DNA from: an uncultured Kangiella sp.
GTDB taxonomy: Bacteria; Pseudomonadota; Gammaproteobacteria; Enterobacterales; Kangiellaceae
Direction of reading: 5' to 3'
NCBI GenBank assembly: GCA_950096615.1
Contig: CATNCP010000006.1
Location: forward strand, 1-64,000
Length of the DNA: 64,000 nucleotides
How positions within the stretch are numbered: the stretch's first letter is position 1; each line of letters begins with the position of its first letter. The notes beneath the pieces were generated by a model. It did no database searches. It had not been told where the DNA came from and was given only the letters and a program-made list of their open reading frames with translations. The translations under genes were made by a program, and so were the position numbers. Shown here piece by piece: positions 25,410 to 36,031 of this stretch.

Positions 25410-25484
25410 TGGCAGGGGTAGCTGGATTTGAACCAACGAATGGCGGCATCAAAAGCCGCTGCCTTACCGCTTGGCGATACCCCT
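25410..25484 (-). tRNA. tRNA-Gln (TTG)
   Basis: 75-nt cloverleaf on the minus strand: acceptor AGGGGTA pairing with TACCCCT, anticodon loop TTTTGAT (anticodon TTG), T arm GGTTCAAATCC, discriminator G and an encoded CCA. It lies between ispE (14 bases) and prs (65 bases) on the same strand, so it is likely processed from the lolB-ispE-prs transcript. Confidence 0.93.
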
Positions 25485-25497
25485 GCAATGTTGCACC

Positions 25498-26370
25498 TTA
25501 AATCAGCGGTGAAGTGTTAATACCTCGTGCTGTTAAGGTTAGCCAGCGCTGCTTGCACAGTGCCGCTATTTTACGGACTTCTCGCTCTTTGTCAAAGGTT
25601 AAGAACACACAACTTCCAGTTCCTGTCAGCGTTGCTTTTCCAAATTTACTAAGAAACTCAAGGGCTTCGCGTACTTCTGGATATAGCTTCGCGACAAGAG
25701 GCTCAAAGGCGTTGTAACCAAGTTCTAAACTTGCCTCTGTGCGAGAGGCGCGTAATTTAATCGGTTTATTGTCTCTTGTCAACGCTGGATGCGAAAAAAT
25801 TTTCGAAGTGTTTATTTTTACATCAGGATAGACAATTAAGTACCACTTTTCGGGTACCTGGGTCTCGGTTAAAATTTCACCAATACCTTCCGCCCACGCG
25901 GTTTTACCTTTTACAAATACAGGAACATCGGCACCTAAGTTTTTGCCGATGTCGCAGAGTTGTTGATTAGACAGGTTTAGCTGCCATAACCGATTTAAAG
26001 CAACTAGGGTGGTCGCTGCGTCAGAACTACCACCGCCAAGACCTGCGCCCGACGGTAATTTTTTATCGAGTTTGATATCAGCGCCTTGGTGTTCTTCTTT
26101 ATAAGGATCCAGCGCACGCGCTGCTTTGATGATTAAATTATCGACGCTAGGCACTTCATCATATTCAGATTGGAGTGTGACTTGGCCTGAGTCATTGGAT
26201 TTAATCCAAATATCATCACCGCAGTCTAGGAGCTGAAAAAGCGTCTGTAACTCGTGGTAACCGTCGTCGCGACGACCGAGAATTCTGAGCTCAAGGTTTA
26301 ACTTGGCTGGAGCGGGCCAGTAGGAGTATCCCTGCTGGTTGGTGTCGCCAGTGGAGTGCGTGAAGGTCAT
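25498..26370 (-). CDS. ispE: 4-diphosphocytidyl-2-C-methyl-D-erythritol kinase
   Basis: GHMP kinase of the MEP isoprenoid pathway. PAPAKLNLELRILGRRDDGYHEL at the N-terminus and the ATP loop LPSGAGLGGGSSDAATTL are the family hallmarks, with GTGSCVFLTF as the third motif. 290 aa. The start is 3 bases after the lolB stop, so the two are co-translated. Confidence 0.97.
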   Translation of the reverse strand: MTFTHSTGDTNQQGYSYWPAPAKLNLELRILGRRDDGYHELQTLFQLLDCGDDIWIKSNDSGQVTLQSEYDEVPSVDNLIIKAARALDPYKEEHQGADIKLDKKLPSGAGLGGGSSDAATTLVALNRLWQLNLSNQQLCDIGKNLGADVPVFVKGKTAWAEGIGEILTETQVPEKWYLIVYPDVKINTSKIFSHPALTRDNKPIKLRASRTEASLELGYNAFEPLVAKLYPEVREALEFLSKFGKATLTGTGSCVFLTFDKEREVRKIAALCKQRWLTLTARGINTSPLI

Positions 26371-26373
26371 CAG

Positions 26374-27060
26374 TTAATCTCCGCTGGGCGCTATTTCCCA
26401 AGAACGGATGGAGAGGACGATTTTGTTTTTGCCCTGCGCTCCATTGTTTTGAACGATGCGGATCTTATCCGGCATTTTTAAACTGATGGTCTTATCGTCG
26501 CTTTCATCAGTACCAGTTCTGGGCAGCTCAGCGTCGTCATAACGAATATAGTCGACCACGTAATCCAGGTATTTGATTTGTTGCAAGGTACCGTCGGCAT
26601 TGATCAGTAGATTGCTTTTATTGATACCCGTGGGCAATCCTTTGATCCAGTCTTGCATCAGGGTTACTGGAATATCCCAGCCCGAAACGCCGTATAGGAG
26701 TTGTCGAGCGTCAAAACCTTCATAATGCTCGTCATCCCCCGTGTCTAAAGTGCTGAGATGGGGCTGTACTTTAAGAATCATGTAGGTCTGGCCAAAGGCG
26801 CCATACATACGAAAGGTGAAGCGGTTCGGTTCTTGCTGCTGCCATAAGAAGTTAGATGAAAAACTATCGTCAGGGTGCGTGATGCCGATTCGGCCTTTAA
26901 GTTGGTACTGCTCAAAAGTTTTTAGGAGCTTGTAATGTTTCTGCCACAGCGGATCGTCCCAAACGGTAGTTTCTTGTTTTACAGGAATTGTTTCGCAAGC
27001 AGCTACAAAGAAAATGATAAGTGTGGCTAGGAATAGATTTTTTATTGCTTTTATAGGCAT
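26374..27060 (-). CDS. lolB: Outer-membrane lipoprotein receptor LolB
   Basis: Accepts lipoproteins from LolA and inserts them in the outer membrane. The signal and lipobox are clear (FLATLIIFFVAAC, Cys at residue 22). The mature part has the LolB pattern: WQKHYKLLKTFEQYQLKGRIG, SNFLWQQQEPNRFTFRMYGAFGQ and the VSGWDIPVTLMQDWIKGLP loop. 228 aa. In E. coli lolB-ispE-prs share an operon, as here. Confidence 0.93.
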   Translation of the reverse strand: MPIKAIKNLFLATLIIFFVAACETIPVKQETTVWDDPLWQKHYKLLKTFEQYQLKGRIGITHPDDSFSSNFLWQQQEPNRFTFRMYGAFGQTYMILKVQPHLSTLDTGDDEHYEGFDARQLLYGVSGWDIPVTLMQDWIKGLPTGINKSNLLINADGTLQQIKYLDYVVDYIRYDDAELPRTGTDESDDKTISLKMPDKIRIVQNNGAQGKNKIVLSIRSWEIAPSGD

Positions 27061-27111
27061 AAAGGTTCGTCAGTAATAGGGTTTGTTCGGATTGCGGAAG
27101 TGGTTTTTAGA

Positions 27112-29088
27112 TTAATGCTCGGGCAAGTTTGCTTCCGGAAACCGTCTGAGTGTCCGCAAAATATACTGGTTATTAGGGTTCATCCGCAAGGCTTTTTGCC
27201 AAACAGCGATAGCCCGCTCTTGTAAGTCCATGCTCCATAGTACCTCACCCAAGTGTGACGCAATTTCGGGGGTCGCTTCCTGTTCGTAGGCCATTTCAAG
27301 GAATTTGAGCGCTTCATCGTAATTGCCTAAACGGTAATGAACCCAGCCCATGGAGTCTTGAATGGCGACATTGTCTGGTTGTTCTTGGTAGGCGCTTTCG
27401 ATCAATTCTTTCGCTTCATCCAGCGAACGGTTTAAATCGGCTAGGGTATACCCCAGCGAGTTTTTGGCATGGTGATGGTCTGGGTCGATCTTTAGCACTT
27501 GGCGCAAATCACGTTCCATCGAGCTGTAATACTCCAACGGTTCAGCCGCCAATGCTTTGCTATAAAGTAATTCAACGTTGTCTGGATGTTTCGCTGCGGC
27601 TTCTTCGATCAGCTGGTAAGCGATGAGGTAGCTGTTGCGGCCCTGTAAAAAGTTTGCGCCTATTAAAGTGATATCCACTTTAAGCTGTTCGTTCTCGGTA
27701 TTGTCCCGCAGGGTTTTTACCGACTGAATAAACTCTGTAACTGACTGAGTTTGGTTCAACAGCTGTAGCTTGAGGTAAAACAAAAAGGGTTTATCGGGGC
27801 TGACCTGTAGTGCAGAGGTAATGCGTCGCTCGGCTTGCTCATAATCCCCAGCTTGAGTTAGCAGGTTAATTTCAAACTCAAGCAGACGTTGACGATCGTC
27901 GAGGCCAACTTTCCGCTGCGCTTGACGAAGACTGTTCACAGACGCCTGCATCATATCTTTCTCAGCGTATAACTGCGCCAGCTCAGTCCGTGCCGTCATG
28001 TAATAGCGGCCAACAGGTACCATTTCATAACAACTGTAGGCTTTAATAAAATCATTCACACGAGCAGCAGAGTCAGCACAGTAGTAACTGCTGATTTCTT
28101 TTTTGTAGTTGTTCTTCGCTAACAGCCAGAAATGCTCACTTGCTTTACTATAATTCTTCATCGCGTAATAGCTACTGGCCTCTAAGAACAAGGTTTGTTG
28201 ATCTTGTGGGCGCTCCTCAAGTACTCGATTGAAGGCGATTAAGGCCTCTGAAAAGCTGCGTTGAGTATAGAGTAGTTCGCCAATTTTGTAGGTTTGTTCG
28301 AGCGATAGCTTATTGTGCTCAAGCACTTGGCTTAAGTATTGCTGGCGTTGTTCATTGGAGTGAAGAGCGAGTGCCTCACCTTTTAATTCGATGGCCGATA
28401 AAAAATTAGGGCGCTTAGCCAAGGTGTAATCAAGTAGCTGTTGAATTCGCTCGAACTGCTCCAGAGGCTGACTCGATTTTAAGTGTAAATAGGCTTCGGC
28501 AGTGGCTATATGGGGTGATTCAAGCGGAGTATTCACCTGCTCAAAGAAGCTTATGAAATCGGCTTCCTCTTGAAAGCTGGCCATGCGAAGCAGCTCATAC
28601 AGTTTTTCGTCCTCATTCTCAGGGAGTAGAGGCAGAAGCTGGTGTAAGTATTTTTTTGCTTGTTCCGTTTTATTCTGAGCTAAGCTGGCAATTAGAGCAA
28701 TTTTGTAAGCGTTTTTATCGTCTGGAGCTGACGCCATCCATAACTCAGTCGCTTCTAGCGAGTTATTGTAGTCCCGCTCAATGAGGGCAACCATGGCTGC
28801 TCTGGACGACAGTTCTTTACTACCGGTTTGTTCAGCGGCGTAAAAATAATTGCTCTGCGCCACGTCGTATAACTTTTGCTTGTTGGCGATATCAGCCAAC
28901 AAAATACTAAAGTACAGCTGGCTACGATCCTCGGCAGATAAATTCGCCACAGAAGGATGCTCCGGCGCGTCTGGCGTGCTGGATTCTGTGGGTGTTTCAA
29001 TCTTTTGAGGCTGTGTGGTGGTGCAGGCAGCAAGCAATACACAGCAGGTTGAAACGAGTAGGGTTTTAGCCGAGAAAAGTGTGTTCAT
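27112..29088 (-). CDS. TPR-repeat lipoprotein
   Basis: A scaffold-type outer-membrane lipoprotein of 658 aa. The track begins 37 codons upstream, but ATG 29088 gives a clean lipoprotein leader (MNTLFSAKTLLVSTCCVLLAAC, Cys at 22). Many degenerate TPR units follow, clear near the C-terminus (HAKNSLGYTLADLNRSLDEA, AIQDSMGWVHYRLGNYDEAL and the next repeat). Such proteins upstream of lolB are common in gammaproteobacteria, but the function is unknown. It is divergent from hemA. Confidence 0.85.
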   Translation of the reverse strand: MNTLFSAKTLLVSTCCVLLAACTTTQPQKIETPTESSTPDAPEHPSVANLSAEDRSQLYFSILLADIANKQKLYDVAQSNYFYAAEQTGSKELSSRAAMVALIERDYNNSLEATELWMASAPDDKNAYKIALIASLAQNKTEQAKKYLHQLLPLLPENEDEKLYELLRMASFQEEADFISFFEQVNTPLESPHIATAEAYLHLKSSQPLEQFERIQQLLDYTLAKRPNFLSAIELKGEALALHSNEQRQQYLSQVLEHNKLSLEQTYKIGELLYTQRSFSEALIAFNRVLEERPQDQQTLFLEASSYYAMKNYSKASEHFWLLAKNNYKKEISSYYCADSAARVNDFIKAYSCYEMVPVGRYYMTARTELAQLYAEKDMMQASVNSLRQAQRKVGLDDRQRLLEFEINLLTQAGDYEQAERRITSALQVSPDKPFLFYLKLQLLNQTQSVTEFIQSVKTLRDNTENEQLKVDITLIGANFLQGRNSYLIAYQLIEEAAAKHPDNVELLYSKALAAEPLEYYSSMERDLRQVLKIDPDHHHAKNSLGYTLADLNRSLDEAKELIESAYQEQPDNVAIQDSMGWVHYRLGNYDEALKFLEMAYEQEATPEIASHLGEVLWSMDLQERAIAVWQKALRMNPNNQYILRTLRRFPEANLPEH

Positions 29089-29208
29089 CCGTCTAGTATA
29101 AAAGATTCCAATAAACTTTTTGTGAATATGCTCCACATAGTTAAAACAGAGTATCAGGAATGGTGGCTGAGTACAGTGTAAAAATGTAGTTTTTACCAAT
29201 GTTTAAAA

Positions 29209-29238
29209 TTAGCAGACATCTTGAAGCGGTGTTATAAT
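29209..29238 (+). promoter_or_regulatory. Candidate hemA promoter
   Basis: TTAGCA (29209-29214), 18-base spacer, perfect TATAAT (29233-29238), then a GC-rich start region. It would give a leader of about 78 bases before ATG 29323. Confidence 0.5.
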
Positions 29239-29322
29239 TCGCGCCAATTGCATGCCTTTAGCATTTTAGTGAGCCATGCCGCGCCTTTTGTGAGTGACCT
29301 TTTTGATAGCTGTTTCAAACCT

Positions 29323-30591
29323 ATGTCTTTGATTGTTTTAGGAATAAACCATAAAACTGCACCGCTTGCCATCCGTGAGACGGTTGCTTTTGCCGATCAT
29401 GAGCTCGGCGAAATCATGGCTGAGGTCAAGCAGCAAACTCAGGGTTCTGAAGTGGCATTGTTGTCGACTTGTAATCGTGTTGAGTTTTATTTGTCAAATG
29501 AGTCGCAAGAACACCAGCAAATAAAAACCCAGTTGTTGGGCTGGCTCAAGGCTAAGAAAGCGCTTAATGATGAGTTGGACGACGTCATTTATTACCATAA
29601 AGGTGTAGACGCCGTGAAGCACTTGATGAAAGTGGCGAGTGGCCTAGACTCGATGGTACTTGGCGAGCCACAGATTTTGGGACAGCTCAAAGCTTGTTAC
29701 CAGAAAGCGAAGCGCGCAGGCACGGTAGAACAGGTGATGGAGCGGTTGTTCCAGAAAGCGTTCGCCGCAGCGAAGCGGGTACGTCATGAAACTGACATTG
29801 GCTCGAACCCTGTGTCGGTGGCTTATGCCGCGGTAACCTTAGCCAAACATATATTTGCGGACTTTTCTAAACTAACCGTTTTGTTTGTCGGTGCTGGTGA
29901 AACCATTGAACTGGCAGCGCGTCATTTGGAACAAAGTGGCGTTAAGCAAATGGTCATGGCGAATCGAACGCTAGCCAATGCGCATAAACTGGCTGATGAG
30001 TTTGATGGTAAAGCGGTTGGTCTTGATGCTATTCCTCACTATTTAGCACAAGCTGATATTGTGATCAGTTCGACCGGAAGCATGTTGCCGATTATTGGCA
30101 AAGGCATGGTCGAAACTGCCATTCAGGAACGCCGTCGTAAGAGTATGTTCATGGTCGATTTAGCAGTACCACGCGATATTGAAAGCTCGGTGGCAAAGCT
30201 GGATGATGTTTACCTTTATAGTGTCGATGACTTAGAAGGTGTTATTCAAGAAAACCTGCAGGCGCGGCAAGAAGCAGCTGAAGAGGCGCTGGTTATCTTG
30301 GATGAGTTCGCAGAAGATTTTGAGAAGTGGCACGCAGGTCGCCAAAAACATGATACAGTCCGTGAGTTGCATCAGGTCTTTGCTGAAATTGCACAAGCTG
30401 AATTGGAGCGCGCCAAGGCTCAGCTAAAAAATGGTAATGATATTGAAGCGGCGTTAGAGCATTTCTCACACCGCTTGACCAAGAAATTCTTACACCAACC
30501 GATGGTTTGGCTAAGAGAAGATGACGAGGAATTGGATCGTCACGACATTACTCGTCAACTGTTTCAGCTTGACAAAAACTCAGATGATTAA
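29323..30591 (+). CDS. hemA: Glutamyl-tRNA reductase
   Basis: First committed step of heme synthesis by the C5 pathway: Glu-tRNA to glutamate-1-semialdehyde with NADPH. The N-terminal domain has GINHKTAPLAIRE and the catalytic Cys in LSTCNRVEFY; the NADPH domain begins at LFVGAGETIELAARHL; the helical dimerisation domain closes the protein. The start is ATG 29323 (422 aa), because the family begins MSLIVLGINHKTAP; the track's extra 34 residues are not conserved. hemA-prfA-prmC is the classical operon. Confidence 0.97.
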   Translation: MSLIVLGINHKTAPLAIRETVAFADHELGEIMAEVKQQTQGSEVALLSTCNRVEFYLSNESQEHQQIKTQLLGWLKAKKALNDELDDVIYYHKGVDAVKHLMKVASGLDSMVLGEPQILGQLKACYQKAKRAGTVEQVMERLFQKAFAAAKRVRHETDIGSNPVSVAYAAVTLAKHIFADFSKLTVLFVGAGETIELAARHLEQSGVKQMVMANRTLANAHKLADEFDGKAVGLDAIPHYLAQADIVISSTGSMLPIIGKGMVETAIQERRRKSMFMVDLAVPRDIESSVAKLDDVYLYSVDDLEGVIQENLQARQEAAEEALVILDEFAEDFEKWHAGRQKHDTVRELHQVFAEIAQAELERAKAQLKNGNDIEAALEHFSHRLTKKFLHQPMVWLREDDEELDRHDITRQLFQLDKNSDD

Positions 30592-30653
30592 GTAAAACAT
30601 TACTTTAATCATTGTTTTATAAAGAATTATACCGATAGGAACAAAGAAATAGC

Positions 30654-31745
30654 ATGTTGCAGGATTCTGTCAGTCAAAAACTAGAAGGTCTGGTTGATCG
30701 CCACGAAGAGCTTGAAGCTTTGTTGGGCGACCCAGAGATTATTTCTGATCAAAATAAATTTCGCGACTTGTCGAAAGAATATTCTCAGCTGGAAGAAGTG
30801 GTTAAAGCTTTTCAGGATTATCAGGAAGCGGTTGAAAATCTGCAAAATGCAGAGGAAATGCTGAAAGACGACGATCCCGACATGCGAGAAATGGCTCAGG
30901 AAGAGTTCAAAGCATCTAAAGCTACCATTGAGCAGCTTGAAGTTGATTTACAGAAATTGCTATTACCGCGTGACCCGAATGATGACAAGAATACCTTCCT
31001 TGAGATTCGTGCGGGTACTGGTGGTGATGAAGCGGCTATTTTCGTTGGCGATTTATTCCGTATGTACAGCAAGTATGCGGAAAAGAAACGCTGGCAAGTA
31101 GAAGTCATTAGCGAAAGCCAGAGCGAGCAGGGCGGCTACAAAGAAATTATTTTACGTATTGTCGGCGATGCTGTTTTTTCACACTTAAAGTTTGAGTCGG
31201 GCGCACATCGTGTACAGCGTGTGCCAGAAACCGAATCGCAAGGTCGTATTCATACCTCGGCGTGTACCGTGGCGGTGATGCCGGAAGCGGATGAAGTCGA
31301 TGCGATTGATATTAATCCTGCAGACCTAAAAGTCGACACGTTCCGTGCATCGGGAGCGGGTGGTCAGCACGTGAATAAAACCGACTCGGCGATTCGTATT
31401 ACGCACTTACCAACCGGCGTGGTTGTGGAGTGTCAGGACGAACGTTCGCAACATAAAAACCGCGCTAAAGCGATGTCAGTATTACAGTCGCGCTTGCAGG
31501 CTGCCGAAGAAGCGAAACATCAGTCTGAGCAGACTGAAATGCGTCGTAATTTAGTGGGTACGGGCGATCGTTCGGATCGAATTCGTACTTATAACTATCC
31601 ACAAGGCCGCATGACCGATCACCGCATTAACCTGACTTTATACAAGCTTGATGAGATTATGGAAGGCGATATAGATCAAATTCTTGAGCCTTTGGTACAA
31701 GAGCATCAAGCCGACCAGTTAGCAGCGCTTTCGGGCCAGTCTTAA
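30654..31745 (+). CDS. prfA: Peptide chain release factor 1
   Basis: Terminates translation at UAA and UAG. The GGQ loop ([18 protein letters not shown]) is intact and the codon-recognition tripeptide is PET ([10 protein letters not shown]), a common variant of PAT. 363 aa. PrmC, encoded 19 bases downstream, methylates the GGQ glutamine, so the pairing has a functional logic. Confidence 0.98.
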   Translation: MLQDSVSQKLEGLVDRHEELEALLGDPEIISDQNKFRDLSKEYSQLEEVVKAFQDYQEAVENLQNAEEMLKDDDPDMREMAQEEFKASKATIEQLEVDLQKLLLPRDPNDDKNTFLEIRAGTGGDEAAIFVGDLFRMYSKYAEKKRWQVEVISESQSEQGGYKEIILRIVGDAVFSHLKFESGAHRVQRVPETESQGRIHTSACTVAVMPEADEVDAIDINPADLKVDTFRASGAGGQHVNKTDSAIRITHLPTGVVVECQDERSQHKNRAKAMSVLQSRLQAAEEAKHQSEQTEMRRNLVGTGDRSDRIRTYNYPQGRMTDHRINLTLYKLDEIMEGDIDQILEPLVQEHQADQLAALSGQS

Positions 31746-31764
31746 ACCGCTCTACCACATCACC

Positions 31765-32604
31765 TTGAACAAAACTGTTGAACACATTCTCGCTTGGGCT
31801 GTTTTACAGCTCAAGATGTTTGACACGGCTAAACTCGATGCCGAAGTGTTACTCGCCGAGACTGTTGAGCAAAACCGAACCTGGCTAAAAACTTGGTCTG
31901 ATAAAGAGTTAACACCGGCACAAATGCTTGCGTTCGAAAAGAAGATCGAGCGTCGACGTAACGGTGAGCCTGTCGCTTATATTATTGGGCAACAAGATTT
32001 CTGGACCTTGTCGTTGAAAGTAACCTCTGCAACCTTAATACCACGCCCTGAGACAGAGCATTTAGTTGAGTTGGCTTTAACAAAAATTGCTCGGGAAGAT
32101 AATCACCGAGTTGTTGATTTAGGCACGGGTACTGGTGCTATTGCGCTGGCGGTTGCGTCTGAAAGACCTAAAGCAGAAGTATGGGCTATGGATTTGAGCG
32201 CAGATGCTCTTGTCGTCGCTGAGCATAATCGCCAGAAGTACGAGCTGGATAATGTAACCTGCCATCAGGGGCATTGGCTGCGTGACTGGCAGGGCGAGCC
32301 TTTCGACTTAATCATTAGTAATCCGCCTTATATTGACCAAGATGATCCGCATCTTCACGACCTGACGTTTGAGCCAACAACGGCTTTGGTCGCGGCAGAG
32401 CAGGGTTTGTACGATATTAAAGAGATTACCCAGCAAGCAACAACTCACTTAACACCTTTGGGCTGGCTGATGTTTGAACATGGCTATGATCAGGGACCAG
32501 ATGTGAGGAAGATTCTTCAGAATCATGGTTTTGTCGAGGTTGAGACATTGAGTGACTATTCAGGACATGATCGCGTCACTTATGGGCAAAAGCCGGAACT
32601 TTAA
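31765..32604 (+). CDS. prmC: Peptide chain release factor N5-glutamine methyltransferase
   Basis: SAM-dependent enzyme that methylates the GGQ glutamine of RF1 and RF2. The SAM-binding RVVDLGTGTGAIALAVA and the active-site ISNPPYI are present, and the N-terminal helical domain is normal. 279 aa. The start is TTG 31765, since no ATG lies upstream in frame before the prfA stop region. Last gene of the hemA operon. Confidence 0.95.
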   Translation: MNKTVEHILAWAVLQLKMFDTAKLDAEVLLAETVEQNRTWLKTWSDKELTPAQMLAFEKKIERRRNGEPVAYIIGQQDFWTLSLKVTSATLIPRPETEHLVELALTKIAREDNHRVVDLGTGTGAIALAVASERPKAEVWAMDLSADALVVAEHNRQKYELDNVTCHQGHWLRDWQGEPFDLIISNPPYIDQDDPHLHDLTFEPTTALVAAEQGLYDIKEITQQATTHLTPLGWLMFEHGYDQGPDVRKILQNHGFVEVETLSDYSGHDRVTYGQKPEL

Positions 32605-32809
32605 CGATGAAAGCGGGTCTTTCTAAGAGTGTCTGGGGATAAAAGTTACACCAAGTCGCCAATCTGTGAAAATAATCTTATATGCTAGGCTTTTAAGCTT
32701 GCCGAGTTTGACGAGTATTGTTAGAGTAACGCGATTGAGAATATTCTCACAAGCCTTGTCGCTATTGGTTTTAAGCCCTTTTGAATGACAATTATTTTAA
32801 CGAATTTGA

Positions 32810-33886
<1,077 letters not shown>

Positions 33887-33904
33887 TAGAACAAAAATTC
33901 CATT

Positions 33905-33934
33905 AAAATCGGGCACTTAGATTGCCCGATTTTT
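33905..33934 (+). terminator. Terminator or attenuator between mreB and mreC
   Basis: Stem AAAATCGGGCA/TGCCCGATTTT with a 7-base loop, ending in Ts. It starts 18 bases after the mreB stop. Confidence 0.75.
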
Positions 33935-34018
33935 GTATGTATTACCTAAAAATTGCTAAACTAAAGTCTATTAACGTGGACTAACCATAAGAATTTACTC
34001 TCTCGGGAGGAGTAGGCC

Positions 34019-34924
34019 ATTAAAAATCTATTCGCACGAGGCCCATCACTGGTGTTGCAGCTGGTGTTAAGCTTGATTTTAGCTGCTATTTTGATGGTAC
34101 TTGATTACCGCTATGATTATCTAAGTAGCGCCCGTAAAGGTGTATCCACGGTATTGGCGCCGATCTACTTTTTAGCCAACCTGCCGAATGAAGTCGCTTC
34201 ATGGGCAGACAGCAATATCGTTAGTCGCAATGATCTACTCAACGAAAATCGACGTCAGAAAGACGAACTACTGATCCTTAAAGCTCAGAATCAGAGGTTA
34301 ATCGGTTTAGAGTCTGAGAACGCAAGGCTTCGCTCCTTATTGGGTTCGTCGCGGACGCTTCGTGGTAAACGTGTTATTGCGGAAGTGCTGAATATTGATA
34401 GCAGTTTGTTTGCAAACGAGCTGTTATTGAACAAAGGCAGTCTTGATGATGTGTTTGTGGGGCAGCCTGTAGTGGATGCCGAAGGTATTATGGGGCAGGT
34501 AGTCGAAGTGTCTACATCAACTTCTCGTATGATTCTGCTCAACGATCAAAAACATGCTATTCCTGTTCGAGTCGATAGAAATGGTGTGAGGGCGATTGCT
34601 CAAGGTAATGGGCGCACGCTTTATTTAAGACATTTGCCAAACACCATTGATATTGAAGAAGGTGACATGCTTTTGAGTTCGGGCTTGGGGCAGAAGTTTC
34701 CTGATGGTTATCCTGTGGCTAAGGTCATTTCAGTGATACGACAGTCTGCTCAACCTTATGCGGAAATTCTTGCGGAACCAACCGCTAACATTAATCGTGC
34801 TAATCATGTCCTGCTGTTATGGCCATATCATGATCCTGAAAAAGCTGCTAAAACAAAGCCGGCTGAAGAGCAAGGTGGCGATGAAATTGCAGATGCAATA
34901 AAGGAGGCGTCCGATGCAGAATAA
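34019..34924 (+). CDS. mreC: Rod shape-determining protein MreC (probable ATT start)
   Basis: Bitopic membrane protein linking MreB to the periplasmic wall machinery: one N-terminal helix, a coiled coil (about 75-110, LNENRRQKDELLILKAQ) and a beta-barrel pair domain. The track starts at GTG 34052. The family's conserved N-terminus lies further upstream: in frame, ATT-AAA-AAT gives IKNLFARGPS, matching the usual LF-x-RGPS leader. GGGAGGA at 34005-34011 is 7 bases before that ATT, and no canonical start codon lies there. I take ATT 34019 as the start (301 aa). A sequencing error is the alternative. Confidence 0.9.
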   Translation: MKNLFARGPSLVLQLVLSLILAAILMVLDYRYDYLSSARKGVSTVLAPIYFLANLPNEVASWADSNIVSRNDLLNENRRQKDELLILKAQNQRLIGLESENARLRSLLGSSRTLRGKRVIAEVLNIDSSLFANELLLNKGSLDDVFVGQPVVDAEGIMGQVVEVSTSTSRMILLNDQKHAIPVRVDRNGVRAIAQGNGRTLYLRHLPNTIDIEEGDMLLSSGLGQKFPDGYPVAKVISVIRQSAQPYAEILAEPTANINRANHVLLLWPYHDPEKAAKTKPAEEQGGDEIADAIKEASDAE

Positions 34925-35402
34925 ACAGAAACGCGGTACTTGGGTCATCATCCTTACCTTCATTATCGCCTTAATTCTGACGGTTATTCCTTTGCCAGAA
35001 TCTTGGTTGCCATATCGTCCAGACTGGATATTTTTAGTGTTTAGTTACTGGGTGATGGCATTACCACACCGGATCGGTTTGTTGTGGGCTTTTGTTTGGG
35101 GCCTTATTGTTGATGCCTTGTTAGGAAGTACCCTTGGGTTACACAGCTTTACCCTGTGCGTGATTGCTTTTATCTTGCAGTTGAATTACCTCAGAATACG
35201 CATCTACCCGATTTGGAAACAGGCCCTGACCATGGGCGGCATAGCATTGCTGTATTTAGCGCTGGTGCTTTGGCTATCGAGAATAACTGGTAGTCCAGAA
35301 AGTACTTGGACCTACTGGATTTCAGCTGCGATTGATGCGGTGCTATGGCCATGGTTATTTATTTTACTCCGTGACATCCGACGGTATTTTAAGGTGCAAT
35401 AA
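34914..35402 (+). CDS. mreD: Rod shape-determining protein MreD
   Basis: Polytopic inner-membrane partner of MreC; 162 aa with about five transmembrane helices (WVIILTFIIALILTVIPLP, WIFLVFSYWVMALP, GLLWAFVWGLIVDALLGS). It overlaps mreC by 11 bases. The GLIVDALLGSTLGLHSF motif is typical. Confidence 0.95.
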   Translation: MQNKQKRGTWVIILTFIIALILTVIPLPESWLPYRPDWIFLVFSYWVMALPHRIGLLWAFVWGLIVDALLGSTLGLHSFTLCVIAFILQLNYLRIRIYPIWKQALTMGGIALLYLALVLWLSRITGSPESTWTYWISAAIDAVLWPWLFILLRDIRRYFKVQ

Positions 35403-35403
35403 G

Positions 35404-36009
35404 GTGAGTACGAATTACTCAAAAATATATTTAGCCTCAGGCTCTCCTCGAAGAAAGGAGTTACTGACACAGCTTGGGGTTAATTACATTCAAATTGCTA
35501 ACGACTTTGATGAAACTCGTTTAATAAATGAATCGCCACTTGATTATGTAGAGCGGGTCGCTCTGGGCAAAGCTCAGTCAGCACTTGAGTCACTGGATAA
35601 CCTTGACAAGCTGCCAGTGTTGAGCGCAGATACGACGGTGATTCACGATGGGGAGCCGTTAGGCAAGCCGGAGAATCTTGAGCATGCTGCTGAACTGCTG
35701 TTGCGATTAAGTGGCGAGCGACACACGGTTATGTCGAGTGTTGTGTTGGCTGTGAATGGTGATTTCTTACAGAAAACCGTTGAAACAAACGTAGTGTTTG
35801 CGGCATTAAAAGAAAAGACTATTGAGGCTTATTGTCAAACCCAAGAACCTTTAGGAAAAGCGGGCGGTTATGCCATACAGGGAATTGGTGGTAGCCTGAT
35901 AGAGTCGATTAGTGGGAGTTATACCAATGTTGTTGGGTTGCCTGTTTATGAAACGCGTCAGCTACTTGAACAGGCCAAGGTTCAGTTTGCGTTAAGCGGG
36001 CTGGGTTAG
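35404..36009 (+). CDS. maf: Maf-type nucleoside triphosphate pyrophosphatase (YhdE-like)
   Basis: House-cleaning enzyme hydrolysing dTTP/UTP and modified nucleotides. YLASGSPRRKELLTQLG is the substrate loop, followed by SADTTVIHDGEPLGKP with the catalytic Asp, and GKAGGYAIQGIGG. The track starts 24 codons upstream, inside mreD. GTG 35404 (201 aa), right after the mreD stop with AAGG upstream, gives the family length. It sits in the mreBCD-maf-rng order of E. coli. Confidence 0.93.
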   Translation: MSTNYSKIYLASGSPRRKELLTQLGVNYIQIANDFDETRLINESPLDYVERVALGKAQSALESLDNLDKLPVLSADTTVIHDGEPLGKPENLEHAAELLLRLSGERHTVMSSVVLAVNGDFLQKTVETNVVFAALKEKTIEAYCQTQEPLGKAGGYAIQGIGGSLIESISGSYTNVVGLPVYETRQLLEQAKVQFALSGLG

Positions 36010-36031
36010 TCTGGAGTGAGGTTGTTATAGC

